Assembly (NCBI GenBank): GCA_033239525.1
Contig: BSYO01000019.1
Span: 11,576,592 to 11,640,591 of the forward strand
Direction: 5' to 3'
Source of the DNA: Nepenthes gracilis
Lineage: Eukaryota > Streptophyta > Magnoliopsida > Caryophyllales > Nepenthaceae
Length of the DNA: 64,000 bases
How positions within the stretch are numbered: the stretch's first letter is position 1; each line of letters opens with the position of its first letter. Under the pieces are notes generated by a model. The model was not told the origin of the DNA, searched no databases, and worked only from the letters and a program-made list of their open reading frames with translations. The translations under genes and the position numbers were made by a program. Positions 23,330 to 32,670 of this stretch are shown in pieces.

Positions 23330-23803
23330 CACGATATATATATATATATAATAAAGTGGCATTTGAGAGTACATCGAGCACGGGTCGGTGCCATAGCCAA
23401 ATATGGTGGTGCACAAGCACTTCCAAAGGCACACGTTAGGTGCTGGCATTCTATCTCAATAGGGTTGGGCATCCATCGGATATGCATCGAGCGCAAGTTG
23501 ATCTGAAAAGTACGCTCTCACGCAATGATCATGCGTGACGTTTTGGTCTCCGCCATCCTACAAGGAGGGGCTTATAAGAACATGCACCTTGGGCATGTGT
23601 CGGGTGCGATTAGGCATGTATCAACTCAAAACTCGGATTGTACAAGTAGGTCATTCAAAATTCAGGTCGTCTAAAATTGACTTTTGATCCATCCGAGTAA
23701 ACAAAAAAAGGGGAGAGAATTTGTTTCCTCCTTTAACATCAATTTTAATTATTTTAACTTAATTAATTATAATTAAAATAAAATTCGAACTCAAACCTTA
23801 CAG
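23330..23803 (-). mobile_element. Minus-oriented LTR start fragment
   Basis: The segment aligns with 10975-11348 of the minus-strand 3' LTR, sharing AAATATGGTGG-GCACAAGC and ending at 23803 with the TGTAAGG start in reverse. It is joined directly to the end of the plus-oriented LTR at 23329, forming an inverted LTR junction. An (AT)n run lies at 23336-23350. Confidence 0.65.
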
Positions 23804-23829
23804 TAATGATGCGTTTCAAAAATTCAAAT

Positions 23830-24760
23830 TGTCACACAAATTATGAGGTTATGATTTTCTTTTTGGAGGTGAGTCAAATTCAATCTTCATGTCTGTAAAT
23901 AATTATGTTACATACCACAATAAATCAAAGAAGATGTAAGAGGTATATGAGACATGCTATCTAATATATCTTTCGATACTAAATCAGCAATTTTTTTCTT
24001 AGATTGAAAAATGCAAAAGGAAAGTAGATATGAAATGGAGAGAGGATGGGGATGAATGTGAATTGAAAAAAAAAATTTTCCGTTTAGGTACACTCGTTTG
24101 CTTGAATGTCACTTTTTTTTGGATTTACCTTTCTTTTTGATTGGTTTGGGAGAAGTTGTATTTATAGCCATTTTTATCCACCCGGTCAACCTTTAAAACC
24201 GTTGTCTGTGTTGAAAGTGGTTCAAGACAGCTAGTGAGAAATGTTATTTTTGAAGTCTAACCGTCATTTGGATTTAATAAAGAAATTGTTTGACTATTAA
24301 TTGTGACGAGTGTTCGGACTATTTTTTGATTGGATAATTTATTGGTTTAATATTATCCTTCAGTTTTCAATTACTATTAGGTTTGAATGTTTCAATTAAT
24401 ATCCTGTAGAGCCGTTATTTAATTATCTGATTTTGCTTTATTTTTCTTCGATTGGGCCGTTGATACTTGGACTTTAATTTAACTTTAAGTTGGGCCAATT
24501 TATTTTAGGTCACATCCAATATGATCTAATTAAAATCTAATTTATGTTAAATATGTGGTAAATTTGGGTTATAGTACATGACTTTTAGGTCAAGTTAGGC
24601 CAGGCAAAACCTGATCATCCGAAGCAAAAATCTCTATATTGGGTTGCTCAAGCCAGTCAATTGACCTTTTATATCTTTAGGCAATTTTGTTTAAAATTTT
24701 ATATTTATATAAAACATCTAAACATATAATATATTTTAAAATTTATAATGTTACGTTAAA
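23830..24760 (+). repeat. Copy B of the duplicated flanking sequence
   Basis: This is the longer partner of 20590-21115. It contains the same landmarks in the same order plus extra sequence such as TTGTATTTATAGCCATTTTTATC at 24152-24174. It may be ordinary genomic DNA next to an LTR insertion, or part of a non-autonomous repeat. No reading frame is convincing. Confidence 0.6.
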
Positions 24761-25610
24761 ATATTATTAATTATATAATTAGATAAAGAATCTTTATAAA
24801 TTATGTTATTAATTATATAAAAATATAATTTATTAAATTAATTTTTTTGATTGGTGTTTGTTTGAAACTATATATATATATATATAAAACACCTAATAAT
24901 GGCTAATTAGGTTAAATCGGTCAATTTTACTGTGTTCATGTTTACCCTAAAATTTAATCTAGCTTAATTTTTTTAATTATATCTATCAATAATACTGATA
25001 AATATTAACCAAACCTATAAAATTTTAAATTACTAGAATAGGCCAATCAAGCATACCGATTTTGATCAAAGTATCTTTGTGAACACAAAATTTGTGACTT
25101 TACCTAGCTCCGAAAGAGCATTTCACCTCAAATTCTATAAGCTTATTTATATACGTTTTTTGCTTGTTATTTATTGACTCTTTTAGACATTCAGACTATT
25201 TGAGAGTGGTTTATTAATGGTGTATTTATCAACGTTATTTTAATAATTTAGGTGTTTTTTAAGAATATTAAAATAGTGTTCGTATAGTACCACCCTTTAG
25301 AAATAATTACGTAATTTAATAATTAATATACAGAGTGATATAATAAATGTATCGTATGATTTTTGTTCTCGTAGATTTTTTTAGGACAAGAAAGATTTGG
25401 AGCTACGTCTAATAGCGATAAAAATTTTATATCTCAAAATCTAAACTATTTTTTAAAAATATTAAATTATTATAAATTAATTATTTTAAATAATTAAATT
25501 TAATTAATTCTCACTCTTTAAAAAATTAATTAAATTGGAATAAATTATTTTTAAACAAATAATTAATATTTAATAAGATATAAGCTTTTTTTCTTTTAAA
25601 GAGATACAGT
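24761..25610. other. AT-rich intergenic stretch
   Basis: Very A/T-rich sequence with a (TA)n run at 24871-24887 and many TTAATTAATT words. I see no gene, tRNA or transposon end here. Confidence 0.6.
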
Positions 25611-25728
25611 CTTTTTTTTAATTTAAATAATTTATTTTTAAATAAATAATTATAATTTAATAATTAATTTTTAAAAATTATTAAATTATAATTATTTATT
25701 TAAAAATAAATAATTTAAATTAAAAAAG
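25611..25728. repeat. Long near-perfect inverted repeat
   Basis: The left arm starts CTTTTTTTAATTTAAATAAT and the right arm ends ATTATTTAAATTAAAAAAG-like sequence. Arms of about 52 bases match with about one mismatch plus a 4-base extra AATT near the centre (about 25667-25673). Nearly all bases are A or T. It could fold as a long hairpin or be a small foldback/MITE-type element about 230 bases upstream of the bHLH start codon. Confidence 0.8.
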
Positions 25729-25956
25729 TACTGCATGTTTCGAAGATGGAGTGTGCCTAATAAAGAATTCTCTATTGACGTGGCAACCACATTATGGAGA
25801 GTAGTAGGATGGGCCCACTCGCACTCGGACTCAACATAATGATGAGAGAGGAAGAGGACAAAAGGAAAGGCCCAAAGTTGTCCCGCATGTTCCTCCTCCC
25901 TAGCAAGCCCTAGAAAACCACTGCTCTCCTTCCTCGCCAACGATCCAATCGTCGCC
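25729..25956 (+). promoter_or_regulatory. bHLH upstream region with ACGT and GGGCCC motifs
   Basis: Base composition rises in G/C here. TGACGTGGCA at 25776-25785 has an ACGT core of the ABRE/G-box type. GATGGGCCCAC near 25808 and AAGGCCCAAAG near 25867 contain TGGGCC/GGCCCA words resembling plant site II (TCP) elements. No convincing TATA box was found. The 5' leader before the ATG is C-rich (CTCTCCTTCCTCG). Function is inferred from motifs only. Confidence 0.4.
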
Positions 25957-27855
25957 ATGCATCCGGATAATTTCTTCGGATCCTCGGAATTATACTGTTA
26001 CGCCGTCGGGAACGGCGCGATCAACTCCGGTCATTACGGTTTAAATATCCCGGCGAAGGTTGAGTTTCCACCGATCCACAGTCAATGCAGCAGTTCATCA
26101 CTGTACGGATCCGGAATTGGGGAGACCGCAGAAGCTAAGGCGATCGCATCGTTGAGGCTTCACAAGGAAGCTGAGAAGCGCCGAAGAGAGAGGATCAACT
26201 TGCATCTTGATCGTCTTCGTGCTCTTCTTCACTGCAGCTCGAAGGTACATACAGATTGATCTCTCTCTCTCTCTCTCTCTAATTTACGATTCTTTTTTTT
26301 TTTGGTAAGCATCTAATTTACGATTCATTCTCTTTTTACTCAAAGCAGAATTTAGGTTTGTCACGTTTCGACAATAGTTTTTTGCTGGACAAGAAGCTAA
26401 AATCGCCTTATCAAAATTTTAGGTAAAGATACTGACTAGATCTTCCGCTACCAGATCAGTTTGTTCGACAAATAAGAAGGATATGTTAGTGAAATTCGCA
26501 ACGTAAATATAGCATTTCTACCACACTACTTTACAGCAATTTTGTGAAGTGCATCAATAGGTTCCTACTATTTCTTGGATACAAGCAGGAAAATATAATA
26601 AAAACTTAATGAAAAAAAATGCACAACAGTGCATCAGTGGTTAATGAAAGATTGTTCAATAAATTTCATTCATATTTTTGTTTTTATTGCTGGTAAGAAA
26701 GTAGAAGATTTGGTGTTGAACTAAAGAGTATTATGATTCAATCTAATACGCATGCAAATATAGATTGGACGTAATGATAATTTTTTAATCTAAAACGGCG
26801 AACCTGGTTTCATTTTGCTTTCCAATTGCGTTAATGAGCAGACGAGAATGAACTTTTTCTTTTTTTTTTTTTGAATTTCATCTTTCATATGAAAATTTAA
26901 GAGAAAATAACTTTTTGTTCTTTGAACAACCTTATATTACTGCATATTTTTTTGATTTGATCCTTTTTGTTGCTCCATTAAACTGTCGTTTTTAGGAGAA
27001 ATTATATAATACATCATAATGTAACCTAATTTTTTCATATTCGTCAATTATCAAAATTGTTACCTAATTCATATAATATAGACTTTTAAAATAATATTTG
27101 AAAATTCAGATCAAATATTTATATGTAATTTTCGAAAATTTTAAACTCATTATAATTTTGAATCAATGAAAAAATCGAATGCTAGTTTTCTTAAATTTTT
27201 AAGCAAAGAAAGTACAATCATGGCGTCAAGGATTTTTGCCACCCTAGGACGACAGCAAGCGTGAAGAGACATGGTCAAAAATAGCAGAAAGCTCGAGAGA
27301 TGTTTTGTTCTCCCCGTGCCTGACAACCTTTACGAAAATAGCGAACCTTTTTCCACGCTGATCAGCTCTTCTTCTCTCTCTTCCTTTCTCTCTCACGCGT
27401 TCTCTCTCTGCAAGCAGACTGACAAAGCAACGCTTCTGGCGAATGTGGTTCAGCGAGTGCGAGAACTAAAGCAACAAACATCACAGGTTACGGATCTCGA
27501 CACTCTGCCGTCGGAGACAGACGGCTTCGCGGTCAATGCTAATCACGAGCTTTCCGATGACGGGAAGTTAATCCTGAACGCGTCGTTATGCTGCGACGAT
27601 CGAGCGGACCTCTTCGCCGATCTCGTTGACGCTCTCCATTCTCTCAAGCTAAAGATTCTCCGAGCCGAAATGTCGACTCTCGGTGGCCGAACGCGCAACG
27701 TTTTGATCGTCAGAGGGGAGATGGATCAGTGCCAAGGCCAGGAATGCGCTGAGGTCTTGCGTGATGCCCTCAAGGGAGTGCTTGAACGATCGAAGATGGC
27801 GAGCGATCGTTCGAGGAGGAGACGCAGATTCCATTCCCCTAAAATTGATGGCTAA
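25957..27855 (+). CDS. bHLH transcription factor with ACT-like domain (bHLH51/106/107-type)
   Basis: This is the one intact gene. Exon 1 is 25957-26244 and exon 2 is 27418-27855, joined by a phase-0 GT-AG intron of 1,173 bases. The acceptor is the second of two AGs (after CAAGCAG) and gives SSKTDKATLLA, the family junction. The product is 241 residues, within the 230-254 range known for Arabidopsis bHLH51/106/107. The basic region is at about residues 65-81 and keeps His69, Glu73 and Arg77, the set used to contact E-box/G-box DNA. Helix 1, the loop and helix 2 run to about residue 118 (VVQRVRELKQQ). An ACT-like fold is likely at 147-196 (LILNASLCCDDRADLFADLV onward). The C-terminus has a run of five arginines (229-233). 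It is expected to act in the nucleus as a dimer; the target genes are unknown. AT-rich DNA and LTR remnants surround it, and no neighbouring gene is visible. Confidence 0.9.
26245..27417 (+). other. Intron of the bHLH gene
   Basis: The donor GTACAT follows the Lys96 codon. A (CT)n run lies at 26261-26280 and a T-run at 26292-26303. The body is A/T-rich, and a pyrimidine-rich tract (CTCTCTTCCTTTCTCTC) precedes the acceptor. An open frame continues upstream of exon 2 from 27271, so intron retention would change the frame content, but family comparison supports splicing. Confidence 0.8.
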
Positions 27856-29849
27856 GACCGATCTTCTATGTTGTGCGTTAATTGTACGGTAATCATATGC
27901 TCAGCAAGTTTTCTCTTAATTATTGGAACGGTGTCTCTCATCTATTTAAACATACAAACGAGCATATAAATATGAATAAATCCATGCTTCTCATATTAGA
28001 TCAGATTGAAGATGGTGAAATATATACAATACTATATGTGGCTTGATCCATGTAGGGTGACTGTTTATGGTTTGATCCAAACGTGTGTAAATTTGTTTTT
28101 CTAAATGCATAATTAGTTCTTGTCTTGAATGATCTCGTTGCAAATACATTGATGAATTTCATAGATCAGGTCCATGAATGTGTTTAACTAATTATTATGA
28201 TATGTAATCATTTAATGTCACATAAAAGATATGATAAATTCGTCATCATCAAAGTACTTAGCGGTGATTCTGAGTAATGAAAACAAGACAATGCAAAGAT
28301 CTGATGGGAGGAAGAAGATTCCAGTCAATCTGTAGGCGCGCAGGAGGAACGCAGAAGAATATCTTCTTCTTCTTCTTCTTCAATGGAAGCTAAAGAAGTG
28401 AAGGTTTCCGTACTTCGAACATCCTTCACGAGAGCCAAGAGACACCCTTTTCTCCCACTTCAATGTTGCTTATACATGTACATTTATTAAACAATTTATT
28501 ATAATATATACAAATATATATATTGATATAAAAAATAGATAAATAAATTACGTATTACATTAAATTATCTAAAAAGTTGTCAAAATTTGTTTCCAAACGA
28601 TTTCTCATTTTAATAGCAAGGTAAAATATTTGGGGATTTTTTTTCAAAGATATAATAATTACTCATTTATTTATTTTTAAATGTTTTTTCTTATATGAAT
28701 TGATAGATAAATTATCATATTATTTATATTTAAAAAATTTTATCATATCATTGGTTTAGTGTTGATTAATTTATGTTTCTAAAATAAATATTATAGAATA
28801 TTGTGTTTGTATATCTAAATTAAACATATATATATATATATGTGGACTAAAACATGATCAATTTAATTTAATTAAGACAATAGTAAAAATATAATTAAAT
28901 ATAAAATTATAATTAAAAAAGTGAAAAACTAACAACCTTATCGAATATCATATTGTATATGTAAGTACAAATGTTTTAGAGATAATTTTTAAAAAAATAT
29001 TTTAAACATATTTTTTAAGTAATATAATGTTTTATTTAATTATTAATTTTTATATTGAATTATTAATTTAAATAAATAAAGGAATGTAATATCTACTCAT
29101 TATTATTACCTTGAAAATATTGAAAATATATACTCCCAACACCACTCATATATAACTGATTTTTAGCCATATTTTTTCCACCTTACAGCATCACTAACAC
29201 ACTGAAGATTCATTAAGGCCTTTTCTTTGCTTGTTACTTGTTTGTATTCAATGCGAAATTTGATATTAATAAACTACCTAAATCCATTCTTAGTATTATT
29301 TTATCAAAGAATTTAAAATTATTTTGTCTTTCTTTACTATTATACCTATTTCTTAATGATGGTCACAAAATTTTATTTTATTTAAAGGATTATATATACA
29401 GCTTTTTGAATCCATGCTTAAAGTTAAAGTAAATGAAAGTTTAATAGAACTTAACTTATTAGAATATGAAGACTATCATCATGTTAAGGTCACTTTATCC
29501 ATAAATATATGATGTATAAGTTTGTTATTTATAGAATAGGATGATCATTGATTTTTGATTTACATAAATGCCCTACTTTTAATCAAAGATGGACCTATTA
29601 AGAACAAAATTTTTTAATAAAATATAACAAAATTATATTAAAATTATAACACTTAATTATATTAATAAATTGCTAAATATATAAACAATTCTAACATAAA
29701 TCTATTTAAAACTACTATCAGCAAACTTTCATAATTTTTTTAGAATACTTTTTTGTTTAAAAATTGTATTTTTCATCAATGAATGGCTATCACAATGGTG
29801 ATATTTTATTAGTATTGCGGCTACTGGTCCGAATTTAACTGGAGATAAA
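27856..29849. other. AT-rich intergenic region downstream of bHLH
   Basis: A possible polyadenylation signal AATAAA lies at about 27975. A (CTT)n run is at 28362-28380. At 28383 an ATG opens a 35-codon frame starting MEAKEVKVSVLRTSFTRAKR, which may be an exon fragment but has no support beyond composition. A (TA)n run lies near 28825-28841. The rest shows no gene, tRNA or transposon ends. Confidence 0.5.
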
Positions 29850-30250
29850 TGGTCCTCTGTTTTTTTTAACCCAAGACCTGCACAACACCAAAGAAAACAA
29901 GATAGTCAAAGGGCCAAAGGAGTTAGATCCCCACAGGCTCTCCGACGCTCAAGTCAGTCATGGCCTTTTTTTAATAAAAAGAAAAAATCTAATTATTTTT
30001 CTTTCAAATGGGAATATTCGAGAGAGAGAGAAAGAGTCTCCCCTACTTGGAGGATTACCTTCTCTTTATAAAAGGTCTTTTTTTGGTTTCATAACTGCTC
30101 CGATTTCATAACCGTTCCGGTTTCATAACTGCTTCGGATAAGTATGTTTATTCGTTTTAACTTCTGGTTAGTTATTGTACGTTTCATTCAAAATGAAACG
30201 TGAAAGTTATCAGGAGTTTTTCTAACCTACCCCATGGGCGGTTATCTGAG
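29850..30250 (-). mobile_element. LTR fragment with TGACTTGAGCGTCGGAG motif
   Basis: On the minus strand this reads TGACTTGAGCGTCGGAG, then a G/C-richer stretch, then GTTGTGCAGGTCTTGGG. Both words are familiar from the transcribed part of many plant LTRs. The solo LTR at 51720-52708 has the same order (TGACTTAAGCGTCGGAG, then GTTGTGCGCAG). A TATAAA word on the minus strand lies near 30070. The LTR ends and a TSD are not resolved. Confidence 0.5.
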
Positions 30251-30873
30251 TCATTTGTGTTGGGTTTCAATTAATTAGCCCATATATCGAATCATTTAGG
30301 TAATTATACCTATCAATTTAAAAAAAATATTATTTTTTGTACTTAATTGTATATCCAGTTTTTTAAAATTATTAAAAAGAGGTAAAACTTTTGCTTTATT
30401 TTAATTTTTAGTCTATATGTTCTCTCTTTATATATAAAAAATATATATAATTTAAATACAATCAAATATATAATTAAATACATAAATAATATTATTATTT
30501 TATTAAATAAGTAATTAATATTAATAAAAAAACAAATTAGACAAATATGAGCCAATGTCAATTCCAAGGCCCCAGAACAATAAAATCGAGCACAGGGCTC
30601 AAGACACTTCCCACAGCATTACATCACAATGACCTAAAATTTTTGGTACAGGCCAGAGGAATTAGTACCAAGGTACATCAAAAATTAAGGGAGTCCCCCC
30701 GGCACAAGTTATCATGAGTTTAATACTCGAAAGGAGCACATTTCTTTCATGACTATCTTCGTATGATATCAACACAAGTGAGTAAATATCTATGGTGGTA
30801 AACTTGCAAAACAAACAACCTTGCGACAAAGTCGGCCGCCTCAGTAGAGAAAGCAATAACATCGAACATACAT
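30251..30873. other. AT-rich flank left of the nested cluster
   Basis: Sequence is A/T-rich to 30540, then mixed. I recognise no coding or repeat signature. It abuts the CAATC target duplication of the outer element. Confidence 0.45.
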
Positions 30874-30878
30874 CAATC

Positions 30879-31376
30879 TTATGCAAGCCTTCGTCCAACC
30901 GAAGAAGGAGAAGAAGATATGGAAATCTAGAAGAAGGAAAGAAGAAAAAAAGAGGAAAAAAAGGCCTAATGCGCCTGTCAGAGAAAGGACAGAGCATCAG
31001 AACGAAGGAGAAAAAGTGACAAAGAGGTGACAGAGAGAGTAAAGAAGGTTCAAGAGTAAAGGGAAAATATCTCCTTTAATCACTATAGCCAACTTCTAAT
31101 TTATATACAGTAAAAATTCAACCAATTCAGTTGGAATCGAATGAAAGAAACTAACAAAAAAGAAATAGTAACTGCAAAACCATAAAACAGAAAAGAAATA
31201 GAAGACAATGGAAAAATAATAACAAATATATAACAGAAATGCTAATTTAATTAAATATAATACAATTCCTATAATATATTTAATTAAACATAATCTCAAA
31301 ATTTGTGCAGTGGCTCGATTTTTTGAGTTCTTCTTCTTATAGTCGGTGGAATTAGTATTACTTCAATCATTATATC
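30879..31376 (-). mobile_element. 3' LTR of the outer gypsy element, main part
   Basis: It aligns with 49499-50014 almost throughout, for example GAAGAAGGAGAAGAAGAT at 30900 versus 49519 and AAAATATCTCCTT at 31063. The remaining 16 bases of this LTR, with the sequence CCCGTAGTA, lie at 44916-44931 beyond the inserted element. Its inner end reads TTATGC where the 5' LTR has TGATGC, a mutation of the terminal TG. Confidence 0.85.
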
Positions 31377-32652
31377 TGTAACACCCTAATATTTTGACCA
31401 CGTTATATAGTAATAGATTTAATATAGTAATAAATAATATAATATATTGATATTTATAAATATTATAAATAATAATAGATATTAAATAATTAATAATAAA
31501 TGATATACGATATATGATAATAATAATAAATTGGAGTAATAATATATACTAATAAATATTAATAATAATTAATAATGTTAAATGATATTATAATAAAATA
31601 TTAATAACAAATATAATAATAATAAACAAGTAAATAGAATATAATAATAATAACAATATAATAATAATAATAATAATAATAGGAAAACAGGGAAGCAAAA
31701 CAACGAAGAAGAAGGAGAGGAAAGAGGGAGAAAACAACCAGTTGAAATTCTAGTTGCCTCATCCCTTTAAAAATCACTATTTTCTATTCCTTGGGCTTCT
31801 TCTTCTTCGGTGATGTTTATGGGCGAAATCAGGGAGAGCACAAGTAAGAAAGGTGTAGCCAGAGGTCCAAGGAGATTCATTGTAATTTTTAGTCATTATT
31901 GATACTTTATGAGTTTGGAATTCGGTTGAATCCATAGGTTGTATTCGATAGAATCAATATATTAGATTTTACGATATCTAGATTCAGTAGAATTTATATT
32001 GTTTATTGTTATTCGGTTTTCAAATCGTTCACGATAATATTAGGACCAGGGAACCCATTTTTATTTCTTAAAAGATCAAATTCTGAGGGATTTTTGCCTT
32101 GTATTGATAAAATCTTATGATCTTTGTCATATCAGAGTTTGAGTGACCTACTTATGTATTGGTATAGTAAATGTGATGAAATGCTCGTTCTTTAACGTAT
32201 TTATTTATTAGATATTATATTATTATTCATGATTTTTGTTACATCTTATGTATTGTTACTAACATTTCATGTTTGTTTTAGATTTGTTACCACTTGTTAG
32301 GTATATGGCTCACTCTTATTAATTTTCTTTCTTTTAGAGTAGCAAGTTAGACGATAATAATTCTAGAGTTGGATAAAGAGTTGTGGCGAAAAAGATTGAG
32401 GCCCAACTGAAGATAGTACTGAATTTATATTCTAGAAATATATTTTAATATTTTGTTTCATTTTATTGGGATTTTTAAGTCTATGTACTTTTTTTGAATT
32501 TATTTTTGATATGAGGATCTTTATATTATTATAATTGTGTTTTGTTAATGGTGGGTATGCTATGAGTATATATATATTGATTGGAGACGTAGAATTTATT
32601 TTATGTGGACAGGTTTGGGTATTAATTATAGATTTGGGTTAAGATCATTACA
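31377..32652 (+). mobile_element. 5' LTR of the middle element (1.28 kb, internally deleted)
   Basis: It matches the first part of the 3' LTR (36684-37182) and the last part (44122-44910), but lacks about 1,493 bp that the 3' LTR carries between them. The junction at 31863-31867 is AGGTC, a word present at both edges of the missing block in the 3' LTR. An (AAT)n run is at 31654-31680. Confidence 0.85.
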
Positions 32653-32670
32653 ACTTTATAATATCAGAGA
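32653..32670 (+). other. Degenerate primer-binding site of the middle element
   Basis: TAATATCAGAG at 32659-32669 resembles the iMet-type TGGTATCAGAG, and lies six bases after the LTR end. Confidence 0.55.

Noticed and set aside
25692..25958. 88-codon minus-strand frame upstream of bHLH
   Set aside because: It extends into the AT-only inverted repeat and overlaps the bHLH promoter and leader; no recognisable domain.
27649..27834. 61-codon minus-strand frame under bHLH exon 2
   Set aside because: Antisense shadow of the conserved ACT-like domain coding sequence.
30662..30997. 111-codon minus-strand frame, partly Leu/Phe-rich
   Set aside because: Half of it is outer-element LTR sequence shared with 49499-49690; the hydrophobic part is antisense to a GAA-rich tract.
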